Shown here piece after piece: positions 57,053 to 64,000 of a stretch of 64,000 nt of DNA. Under the pieces are notes generated by a model. That model saw only the letters and a program-made list of their open reading frames with translations. It did not search any database and was not told the DNA's origin. Made by a program: the position numbers and the translations under genes. Positions within the stretch are counted from its first letter, which is position 1; each line of letters begins with the position of its first letter. Origin of the DNA: Radiobacillus deserti (GTDB lineage: Bacteria > Bacillota > Bacilli > Bacillales > Amphibacillaceae); the NCBI RefSeq assembly GCF_007301515.1, contig NZ_CP041666.1:682001-746000 (forward strand), given 5' to 3'.

Positions 57053-58966
57053 CTACATAAATATGTTTTCCAATTTTGAAATATATAAGTTACGAATAAA
57101 AATAAAGTAGAGACTATGGATGATAAGAAACCCAAGAATAATCCAAAGGCTTGGAATGACCGATGAAGCACTTAACATATTTTGTAGCGCTTTAAATGCA
57201 AAGCTCGCATGAATCACAGCGACGACAAATGGGGTGAAAAATAAAAACCCCAATTGTTGGGTTACAATCTTTTTCATTTCCCGCTGCGTTAACCCAATTC
57301 GATACAACGACTTGTAATGGGCAGAATCCTTTTCGATATCTTGAAAAAGTCGAAAATACAAAATCGATCCAGCTGCCAGGAAGAAAAGCACACTTATGAA
57401 AATCCCAAAGAAGAAAGCATACGACATGCTGCTTTTCATGGTTGTATAAAATTGAGGCTTAGCATCTACATCTACGTTCCTAGTGCGTAATTCTCTTGTA
57501 AGTGTGTTTAGGTACTCTGCATGGCCTGCCCAATTATTAATTTTGACCCCTGTATAATAAATGTAATCCTTTGGTTCTGCAACTTCCAAATACTGTTGAT
57601 AGATATCATCCGACACAACGACCTTCGTGTAAGCAAAGGAGCTGGCATTTACCAATGGGTGTTTTGGAAATTTAACGTCAAATCGTTCCGTCTTTCCATT
57701 TAATGAAATCGTGATAGACTCTGGCTGATCCATGAATTCGGACACAATGGAAGGATTCGAAAGAAGGACCTTTTGCTTTGGTAATGGTTCATGAATCCCC
57801 TGAAGCTTTAAAAACGTCCTGTAGTCCGTGTGCGAAATAAGCTGAGCTTGTTCATTCCGAGAAACACGATTACTTTCTGTATCTCCTAATGTTACGAGAA
57901 GATTGACCATGGATTCGGAGCGGTAATCTATCGCTGCTTCGTTCATCTCCTGGCGAAATGTCTTTAGAGCTTTTTGGTGGTCATTCACTTGTGCTTCTCC
58001 TAGTGTAGCAATGGACAAGTCCTGTGGAATAAAGTTATCCGCTTCATGCTCGGCACCTTTTAGAGTACCGTACATGACACCGGAAGAAGTAAAGGCCACT
58101 GCGCTAAGAATCGTAACAAGAAATAGAAGTCTAGCATTATCTTTTAATTTATACACAAGCTGAGAGATGGTTAGCATGTTCGTATTGCGAAAATAGAGCC
58201 TGCGCTTTTTTTTAAACAGATAGGTTAGTGCAATAAGTGCTTGTGTAAATAAAAAATAAGTGCCAGGTACGATGAGAAGTAGGATGGTTCCCATTCGTTG
58301 TGGAATCGTAATAAGACTAGCAGTGAAAGCAAGGTAATACGCGTAACCAACTAAGCCTAAAGCGAACAAGGTTAATAGCCATGAAAACCTCGGTTGTTTT
58401 TTTGGAGCCATAGCCCCTCGAAATAGTTCAATAATTGAGTTTGTCCGTATTGTCCAGACGACCATTAATGAATTTAACTCAAACATAATGAAATAACATA
58501 ATGCAGTAGTCCCTGCAGCCAGCCAGGAAAAGTGAAAGGAGAAAGGTTCACTCACTTCCATGACCTCCGCAAAGACCATCAAAAAAATTTTAGAAAGTAA
58601 GGCACCCAGTGTGATTCCGCCTAGAATCGAACCGATTCCAATGATCGTATTTTCTGCGATCAGCATTCGATTTAACTGGCCTTTAGTAATACCAAGGGTG
58701 GTCAATAGTCCGTACTCTTTTTTACGAGACTTCATAAAGCTACCTGTGGAGTATAGGACAAACAAAAACGAAAACCCATATATCAAAACTTCCGTGAAAA
58801 GGACCCCTTGCGCAATTGTCTCGTTTTCCGCTCTAATTTCAGGGTGAAAAGCAAGCATCAAATACATGAAAAAAACGGTCACCGAAAATAGACAGCTCAA
58901 AAAATAGCTAATGTACTGATTCGTATTCCGCTTGACGTTGTTAAAAACGAATTGACGAAAAGTCAT
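57053..58966 (-). CDS. Bce-type ABC permease (FtsX family)
   Basis: 637 residues with ten membrane segments and a large extracellular domain between segments seven and eight (about 300-520), the BceB/YxdM/YtsD architecture. These sense and detoxify cell-wall-active peptides such as bacitracin and signal to the partner kinase. AGGGGGTG fits the ATG used. Overlaps the ATPase gene end. Confidence 0.87.
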   Translation of the reverse strand: MTFRQFVFNNVKRNTNQYISYFLSCLFSVTVFFMYLMLAFHPEIRAENETIAQGVLFTEVLIYGFSFLFVLYSTGSFMKSRKKEYGLLTTLGITKGQLNRMLIAENTIIGIGSILGGITLGALLSKIFLMVFAEVMEVSEPFSFHFSWLAAGTTALCYFIMFELNSLMVVWTIRTNSIIELFRGAMAPKKQPRFSWLLTLFALGLVGYAYYLAFTASLITIPQRMGTILLLIVPGTYFLFTQALIALTYLFKKKRRLYFRNTNMLTISQLVYKLKDNARLLFLVTILSAVAFTSSGVMYGTLKGAEHEADNFIPQDLSIATLGEAQVNDHQKALKTFRQEMNEAAIDYRSESMVNLLVTLGDTESNRVSRNEQAQLISHTDYRTFLKLQGIHEPLPKQKVLLSNPSIVSEFMDQPESITISLNGKTERFDVKFPKHPLVNASSFAYTKVVVSDDIYQQYLEVAEPKDYIYYTGVKINNWAGHAEYLNTLTRELRTRNVDVDAKPQFYTTMKSSMSYAFFFGIFISVLFFLAAGSILYFRLFQDIEKDSAHYKSLYRIGLTQREMKKIVTQQLGFLFFTPFVVAVIHASFAFKALQNMLSASSVIPSLWIILGFLIIHSLYFIFIRNLYISKLENIFM

Positions 58967-59717
58967 GCTGATCACCCCCTAGTAGGGATTGTACGTTTAA
59001 AATGTCTTGGAAAAAGCTTTGGCGATTATCTCCCCGATACATCTCGTTATACAGCTTGCCGTCTTTAATAAAGACAACCCGTTGACAGAAACTGGCGGCA
59101 AAGGGATCATGAGTAACCATGAGTGTCGTTGTTTTCTGTTCCTGATGGAGGCGGTGAAACGCGTCCATCACTTGCAAAGAAGCTTTAGAGTCCAGATTCC
59201 CAGTAGGTTCATCTGCGAAAATAATCGACGGCTCATGAATAATAGCCCGGGCAATGGCTGCACGCTGGAGCTGACCACCGGACACTTCGTACACCCGTTT
59301 TTGGATGAGTGTATCAATGTTCAACTGCTTCACGACTTGGACGAGCCGATTTTCCATTTCACGGACGCTTACGCCGTTAAGCGTAAGCGGAAGCATAATG
59401 TTTTCCCCGATTGTTAGGCTATCGAGCAGGTTGAAGTCTTGGAATACAAAACCCATTTCCTTCCGGCGAAACATCGCTAATTTGTGCTTCTTAAGGGAGG
59501 TAACATCCTGTCCATTAATGGAAATATGACCAGACGAAGGCTTATCAATAGTTGATAACAAATGGAGCAACGTTGTTTTCCCGCTTCCAGAAGGCCCCAT
59601 AATCCCAACGAATTCTCCTTGCTCGATATTCAAGGAAAAATGGTCAATCGCTTTATATTGGATACCTTTCTTGCTCCCATATATTTTCACTAAATTGTTT
59701 GCCGATAAAATAGTCAT
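58941..59717 (-). CDS. Bce-type ABC ATPase
   Basis: 258 residues: Walker A GPSGSGKTT, signature VSGGQLQRAAIAR, Walker B SIIFADEPTGNLD, H-loop VTHD; MacB/LolD class as BceA. GGAGG is seven bases ahead of the ATG at 59717. Directly followed by its permease with overlapping reading frames. Confidence 0.92.
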   Translation of the reverse strand: MTILSANNLVKIYGSKKGIQYKAIDHFSLNIEQGEFVGIMGPSGSGKTTLLHLLSTIDKPSSGHISINGQDVTSLKKHKLAMFRRKEMGFVFQDFNLLDSLTIGENIMLPLTLNGVSVREMENRLVQVVKQLNIDTLIQKRVYEVSGGQLQRAAIARAIIHEPSIIFADEPTGNLDSKASLQVMDAFHRLHQEQKTTTLMVTHDPFAASFCQRVVFIKDGKLYNEMYRGDNRQSFFQDILNVQSLLGGDQHDFSSIRF

Positions 59718-59799
59718 GTTATTGCCTCCAACGTTTACTACTATAAGTATAAAAAGAAACATGTAGATGTCCTATTGATTAAGCTTTCAAAGCAGAAAA

Positions 59800-59825
59800 G
59801 AAACCTTACAATGTTGTAAGGTTTC
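59800..59825 (-). terminator. Terminator between kinase and ABC genes
   Basis: GAAACCTTACAA and TTGTAAGGTTTC form a perfect stem overlapping the kinase stop codon; TTTTC follows on the minus strand. The TTACA-TGTAA core could also bind the regulator. Confidence 0.65.
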
Positions 59826-60816
59826 GGAATGTCAACATCACACGTGTTCCTTTTTCGACTTCAGATGTGACTTGAATCAAATGACCGAGAGCATCGCACA
59901 CTTCTTTTGCTAAAAATAATCCCATGCCAGTCGACTCTCGGAAGGTTCGCCCATTCTGTCCCGTGAAGAATGGGTCAAAAATGCGAGGCAAATCCTGTTT
60001 AGGGATGCCAACGCCTTCATCGATAATGGACAGGTACAATTCCGAACCATCTTGTTGGGCCTCATAACGAATTTTCGTATTAGAGTGAGACGCGTACTTA
60101 ATCGCGTTTGCGGTAATTTGATTCAAGACAAAGCTTATCCATTTTTGATCGGTGTACACGACAAGGTGTTCCGGAATGTGGACATCAGGATACGTATGGT
60201 TTCTTATAAAGCTCGATTTAAACTCTTGAATGTGCTCTGTGACAAGATCGCGTAGCACGTACTTTTCAACATGAAAATCTCGGTCAAACTGCTGTAGACG
60301 GGATTGATATAAGACTAGCTCCAATCCGCGTTCAAGCTTATCTAGTTCCTCAGACATACTCTCCAAGGTTGCGTTAGGAAGTGAAGCTCTGTCTTTTTGT
60401 AACGTTAAATTCATGACAGATATAGGTGTTTTCATTTGATGGACCCATTGCTGAATGAATGTAAGCTCTCTGTTTTTTCGTACGTCATGCTGTTCTAATT
60501 CCGTTTGATAGGATTCGTATTGCTTTTCGTAATGATTTTTAAGACGACGCAATAGCTCATTTGGTGGCTCAGGCAGCCAAGCGTGCTCCTTATTGCGCTC
60601 GATGTCCTCTGTGTAATAAGTGCGGAACGTGCGATAACGAATCAGCAAATACACGATTAAAAAGCAAGAAGGCAGGATGAGTAAATAAAGGAGTGTTCCA
60701 CCATTCATCGGTTGATTAACATTCATTGCGTACAGCTGTGCTACCAAAATAATCAGGAGCACCTGAGAATAGTAAAACAAAATAAACGATAATTGGTCTT
60801 TCAAATAACCCTTCAT
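59806..60816 (-). CDS. Intramembrane-sensing histidine kinase (BceS-like)
   Basis: 336 residues: two membrane segments with almost no extracytoplasmic loop (about 10-65), then HisKA with FIQQWVHQMKTPISVM (phospho-His) and HATPase (NAIKYA, DEGVGIPKQDLPRIFDPFF, GMGLFLAKEV). Such kinases read the state of a Bce-type permease, encoded just downstream. ATGA overlap with the regulator. Confidence 0.9.
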   Translation of the reverse strand: MKGYLKDQLSFILFYYSQVLLIILVAQLYAMNVNQPMNGGTLLYLLILPSCFLIVYLLIRYRTFRTYYTEDIERNKEHAWLPEPPNELLRRLKNHYEKQYESYQTELEQHDVRKNRELTFIQQWVHQMKTPISVMNLTLQKDRASLPNATLESMSEELDKLERGLELVLYQSRLQQFDRDFHVEKYVLRDLVTEHIQEFKSSFIRNHTYPDVHIPEHLVVYTDQKWISFVLNQITANAIKYASHSNTKIRYEAQQDGSELYLSIIDEGVGIPKQDLPRIFDPFFTGQNGRTFRESTGMGLFLAKEVCDALGHLIQVTSEVEKGTRVMLTFRNLTTL

Positions 60817-61514
60817 GCTTCCACTCCCCAGTTCGCAACGAACTTATAACCAGCACCACGAACGGTTTGAATGGCATCTACTAAAGAGAGCTCCTCTAAC
60901 CTTTTTCGCAAACGGGTTACATTCACGCTCAGTGTATTGTCATCGACAAAGCTTTGATCATCCCATAGGATTTCTAACAAATGATTGCGGTGCAATACGT
61001 GATTTTCGTTTTGCATAAATTCCTTTAATAAGAGGAATTCTTTTTTGGAAAGCGGTACGGACATTCCGTTATATTCCATTTCCATTGCGTCGATATGTAA
61101 AATCAGTCCCGAATGCTCAATATGATTGGCATGCTGCTCGACGGCATATTCCCCATACACTCGTCGCATCAAGCTTTTTACCTTTGCTAAGACTACTTCA
61201 AATTCAAACGGCTTTGTTATGTAATCATCGCCACCATTTTCAATCGCCATGACTTGATCCATGCCGCTATCTCGAGCAGATATAAAGATAATCGGGCATT
61301 TTGAAATCGTGCGTATTTTACGACACCAATAAAACCCATCATAGCGAGGAAGATTGATATCTAACAGAACGAGCTCCGGTTGAATAGTCTCAAACTCTTC
61401 TAAAATAGCACTAAAATCTGTAGCGAGCTGAACATGATAATCATATTTCTCCAAGTATTCTCTTAGCAATTCGGCGATTTTAGGATCATCTTCTACTAAA
61501 TAAATCCTGTTCAT
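60813..61514 (-). CDS. OmpR-family response regulator (BceR-like)
   Basis: 233 residues: receiver domain with phospho-acceptor in LVLLDINLPRYDG (about D53), K at KPF, and a winged-helix (FVDDNTLSVNVTRLRKRLEEL, VRGAGYKF). First gene of the two-component pair; likely activates the ABC unit. Confidence 0.92.
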   Translation of the reverse strand: MNRIYLVEDDPKIAELLREYLEKYDYHVQLATDFSAILEEFETIQPELVLLDINLPRYDGFYWCRKIRTISKCPIIFISARDSGMDQVMAIENGGDDYITKPFEFEVVLAKVKSLMRRVYGEYAVEQHANHIEHSGLILHIDAMEMEYNGMSVPLSKKEFLLLKEFMQNENHVLHRNHLLEILWDDQSFVDDNTLSVNVTRLRKRLEELSLVDAIQTVRGAGYKFVANWGVEA

Positions 61515-61590
61515 TTGTCATCACCTTTTTTTGTTTATCGTAACCTAATAGAAGGGAAAAAGAAACAAGCTATTAGGAGATGATTCAATC

Positions 61591-62004
61591 GTGCTTATCA
61601 CCGTGCTCATTATCATCGGTACCATCCTGTTCATGGGAATCAGCTTATATACCTTTTTACACTTTCATCCAAAAGGATTTTTCTCTCTGGAAATCTTTTA
61701 TACATTAGCTGTTGTGTACCTCACTGTATTAGTAAGCTTTGCCATTATGTACTTTGCCTTATCCTTTCACGGTGTGATTTTGTTGGAAGGGAATAGTTTA
61801 AAGGAAGTTGGAGTCATCGAATCAATGGCACACTCCTTGTATTTTAGTGGGGTAACCTTGCTGACAGTTGGATATGGAGACATCACCCCAGTAGGTTTTG
61901 GTCGACTGCTTGCGTTGGCAGAAGCTTTAATTGGATACATATTGCCTGCTGCGTTCTTTTTAAAGGTGTATCAGCACCATTCCACAGGAAAGAAAGACGG
62001 CTAA
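61591..62004 (+). CDS. Two-helix potassium channel
   Basis: 137 residues. The pore loop carries the selectivity filter TVGYGD (92-97) in SGVTLLTVGYGDITPVGFGR between hydrophobic segments. It has an extra N-terminal hydrophobic stretch and no RCK domain, so gating partners are unknown. GTG start with AGGAGA upstream. Divergent from the regulator gene. Confidence 0.88.
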   Translation: MLITVLIIIGTILFMGISLYTFLHFHPKGFFSLEIFYTLAVVYLTVLVSFAIMYFALSFHGVILLEGNSLKEVGVIESMAHSLYFSGVTLLTVGYGDITPVGFGRLLALAEALIGYILPAAFFLKVYQHHSTGKKDG

Positions 62005-62072
62005 GTTGATTGTTACGGCACAATTCGTTACTCTAAACGTACAGATAAGTTCATTATGGAGGGAAGCAAATC

Positions 62073-62543
62073 ATGACAGTAGAAGTAGGAAAGCAAGCAC
62101 CAGACTTTGCATTGATATCAAATGAGGGGGAAACCGTTAAGCTCTCAGATTTAAAAGGCAAACACGTTGTATTATATTTTTATCCGAAGGACGATACACC
62201 AGGCTGTACAACAGAGGCATGTGATTTCCGTGATAACCATGAAAGCTTTAAAGAATTGGATGCCGTCATTCTAGGTGTTAGCCCAGATTCAGAGGCTAGC
62301 CACCAAAAATTCAAAGAAAAGCACGATCTTCCATTCCAGCTGCTCGTGGATGAAGACCATAAAGTAGCAGAAGAGTATGGAGTGTGGAAGCTGAAAAAGA
62401 ACTTTGGAAAAGAATATATGGGAATTGAGCGTTCTACATTCATCATTGATCAAGACGGTGTCCTTCAGAAAGAATACCGTAAAGTAAAAGTAGATGGTCA
62501 CGTGAAGGATGCGTTGGAATTTATTAAAGAAAACTTATCATGA
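62073..62543 (+). CDS. bcp: Thioredoxin-dependent peroxiredoxin (BCP/PrxQ)
   Basis: 156 residues. Peroxidatic C45 and resolving C50 in DDTPGCTTEACDFRD, typical of BCP with Cys five apart. It reduces hydrogen and alkyl peroxides. ygaF in B. subtilis sits in the same place after gsaB. GGAGGG lies before the ATG. Confidence 0.93.
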   Translation: MTVEVGKQAPDFALISNEGETVKLSDLKGKHVVLYFYPKDDTPGCTTEACDFRDNHESFKELDAVILGVSPDSEASHQKFKEKHDLPFQLLVDEDHKVAEEYGVWKLKKNFGKEYMGIERSTFIIDQDGVLQKEYRKVKVDGHVKDALEFIKENLS

Positions 62544-62552
62544 TGAGAAAGA

Positions 62553-62592
62553 GGGCATACCATTTCCGGCAGGATTTGGTATGCTTTTTTTA
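62553..62592 (+). terminator. Terminator of bcp
   Basis: GGCATACCA and TGGTATGC pair around a 15-base loop, followed by seven T. Confidence 0.82.
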
Positions 62593-62776
62593 ATGAGGGT
62601 AGTAGTTGGCATTGGAGAGAGATGGATTGTTCAGAAAATGAAAGCTGCGGATTACTGATAGAACGGAAGTAGTAGTGCAATTTAATTAAACGTTTGATTA
62701 ATTTTTTCGTAAAATAATGGTTGCGCTTTCATTTTATTGATATAATAGAATGAAGGTGGTTAGAGGAGGTGTGGGG

Positions 62777-63082
62777 TTGCGTAGACTGTGGAATTGGTTA
62801 AGTGTGCCGTCGGTAGATTTAGCTTCCTTAATTTCTCTTCTGATCATTCTCGTTATGGTAAATCTATTGATCATCGTCTTTCCGAAGCCAAATCTAGCCA
62901 TAGCACTTGGTCTATTTTTTCCTGCTCTTTTTTTGGGGTTACTCTTTTTTAGAATCCTGTACCTCGTTTTTCAACAAATCCTTAAAAGTAAAAACAAGAA
63001 GGTTGCGTCTCCTTATTTTTATGGGGGGATGTTCGTGGCAATTATTGCCATGAATGTGCTTAGGGCTTTGTATTTTAAATAA
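62777..63082 (+). CDS. Small membrane protein
   Basis: 101 residues with three membrane segments (SLISLLIILVMVNLLIIVF, LGLFFPALFLGLLFFRIL, and the C-terminal MFVAIIAMNVL). No family recognised. TTG start is chosen because AGGAGGTG is five bases upstream; the frame is open nine codons further. Not similar to YgzB, which occupies a nearby place in B. subtilis. Confidence 0.6.
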   Translation: MRRLWNWLSVPSVDLASLISLLIILVMVNLLIIVFPKPNLAIALGLFFPALFLGLLFFRILYLVFQQILKSKNKKVASPYFYGGMFVAIIAMNVLRALYFK

Positions 63083-63105
63083 AGAGAATGAAGCGATAAC
63101 AAAAA

Positions 63106-63136
63106 TTGTCGACAAATTGTATTTATTTGGTATAAT
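63106..63136 (+). promoter_or_regulatory. Promoter of the riboswitch-EAL unit
   Basis: -10 TATAAT (63131-63136) with TCGACA as -35 at 16 bp (or TTGTCG at 19 bp), just ahead of the aptamer. Confidence 0.6.
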
Positions 63137-63147
63137 GAGAGCCAAAT

Positions 63148-63236
63148 GAGGCGACAACGAAAAGGCAAACTTATCGAAAGGTAAGGACGCAAAGCTAAGG
63201 ACCTAAAGCATCTATGCCATGGTAGCCTAGCCGCCG
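63148..63236 (+). ncRNA. Cyclic di-GMP-I (GEMM) riboswitch aptamer
   Basis: It shows the GEMM-I layout: AAAGGCAAAC, a tetraloop hairpin (CTTATCGAAAGGTAAGG) whose GAAA docks to the receptor, GGACGCAAAGCTA, a second variable hairpin, then CATGGTAGCC and closing GCCGCC pairing with GAGGCG. It binds c-di-GMP and controls the EAL gene downstream, a direct feedback. Confidence 0.88.
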
Positions 63237-63242
63237 AACAGC

Positions 63243-63288
63243 AGACCTTCGTAAGGTGTGTTCCGATTCGACGGACAGACCTTTTTTT
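63243..63288 (+). terminator. Expression platform terminator of the riboswitch
   Basis: AAGGTGTGTTCCG pairs with CGGACAGACCTT (two bulged bases), followed by eight T. An alternative pairing of AGACCTTCG with the same arm would undo it. Confidence 0.75.
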
Positions 63289-63317
63289 TATGAAAAAATG
63301 TAAGGGAGGGAGATTTT

Positions 63318-64000
63318 TTGCCGATACGTAAACTAATAAGGGATCGACACTATTTTCATCATTTTCAACCTGTCTTTGATTTGCAAGCAGGGAAACGGAT
63401 AGGGTTTGAGGTACTGCTAAGGGCGGAGGAATATGATAGTCCTGAGCTTGTGTTTTCGGAAGCAAGACATGCCAAAAGGCTTTATGAATTGGATTCGGGG
63501 TCCATTCAAAAAGCCATTCAGACCTACATGGATGTAGGATTAGGTGGAAAAGAGGATTATTTGTTTTTAAATGTATTTCCATCCACGATTTTAAATCCAG
63601 ATTTTCGCTCTTTTCTAAGTGAGATTATGACGGAAACGAACCTGAATAGTCAACTTGTAATTTTTGAGATTTCGGAAACAGAAAGTGTAGAAAATCTCGA
63701 CATATTTAGAGAACAGATAAATGAATTGAGAAAGCTAGGGTTCCAGTTTGCCATTGATGATGTTGGTAAGGGCTACTCTAACCTTCCTTATATCATTGAG
63801 TTGAAGCCGGATTATGTGAAATTGGATCAATATTTTGCAAGAGATATTCAATTTTCGAAAGAAAAACAAAGGATGGTCTCCTATTTCATTCATTACTGTA
63901 ATGAGCTACATGTTCAACTCGTATTAGAAGGATTAGAAACGACATCAGAGGTAGACACCGCAACATCACTTGGTATTCCACTTGGACAAGGCTTTATCCT
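63318..64000 (+). CDS. EAL-domain cyclic di-GMP phosphodiesterase (partial)
   Basis: About 227 residues are visible before the window ends. EAL features: HHFQPVFDLQAGKRIGFEVLLR (EVL instead of EAL), FLNVFPSTI with the metal Asn, EISETESV, FAIDDVGKGYSNL with the DD-G-YSN metal motif, YVKLDQYF, VLEGLET. Metal ligands are kept, so activity is likely. TTG start with GGGAGGG before it. Preceded by a c-di-GMP-sensing riboswitch. Confidence 0.87.
   Translation, partial: MPIRKLIRDRHYFHHFQPVFDLQAGKRIGFEVLLRAEEYDSPELVFSEARHAKRLYELDSGSIQKAIQTYMDVGLGGKEDYLFLNVFPSTILNPDFRSFLSEIMTETNLNSQLVIFEISETESVENLDIFREQINELRKLGFQFAIDDVGKGYSNLPYIIELKPDYVKLDQYFARDIQFSKEKQRMVSYFIHYCNELHVQLVLEGLETTSEVDTATSLGIPLGQGFI

Overview
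The window looks like a chromosome segment of a spore-forming, low-GC Gram-positive bacterium of the Bacillaceae. The evidence is gene order: yfhF, recX, yfhH, sspK, yfhJ, yfhP, mutY, a gamma-type small acid-soluble spore protein, ntdP (ygaC), ygaD, ygaE, gsaB and bcp (ygaF) occur in the order known from Bacillus subtilis. In this strain the run is broken up by two large strain-specific blocks. Ribosome-binding sites are of the strong AGGAGG type, and TTG and GTG starts are common.

Layout. 1-7.9 kb: a membrane-protein tail, a decayed vanY, an SLH-domain surface protein, a Cd/Zn P-type ATPase with its ArsR repressor and two operators, the BdbD/BdbC thiol oxidase pair and a CorC/HlyC-type CBS protein. 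8.1-14.7 kb: a 6.5-kb integrative element in tRNA-Ala(GGC), with tyrosine integrase, two excisionase-like proteins, regulators, a lipoprotein, a DUF2975-HTH cassette and a rep gene broken by two frameshifts; a 21-bp att core bounds it and arm-type repeats sit inside both ends. 14.8-28.3 kb: gapN and the conserved yfh/yga block. 28.4-46 kb: an accessory block of small stress, resistance and metabolism genes with several decaying genes. 46-52.4 kb: a six-gene minus-strand operon. 52.6-64 kb: fosX, a three-gene small membrane operon, ygaE, gsaB, a Bce-type peptide-sensing/ABC module, a K+ channel, bcp, and a c-di-GMP-I riboswitch ahead of an EAL phosphodiesterase that runs off the end.

Most interesting. 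(1) The six-gene operon pairs an ABC importer of the 'Fe3+' (AfuA/FbpA) class with SurE phosphatase, a PHP phosphoesterase and a TIM-barrel isomerase. Its promoter carries five 6-mers at exact 11-bp spacing, four of which fit the PhoP box. I infer phosphate-starvation-induced uptake and dephosphorylation of an organophosphate, not iron uptake. (2) Nine DnaA-box-like 9-mers lie in about 190 bp downstream of gapN, far from any dnaA gene. (3) Two arrays of a CGYYRATA element at about 20-21-bp period sit between divergent genes (21.4 and 22.4 kb). (4) A tRNA(Gln)-like fold and a Shine-Dalgarno-masking hairpin precede a GNAT gene at 18.4-18.6 kb.

Limits: all family calls are by eye. Minus-strand positions near 47.2 kb may be off by one base.
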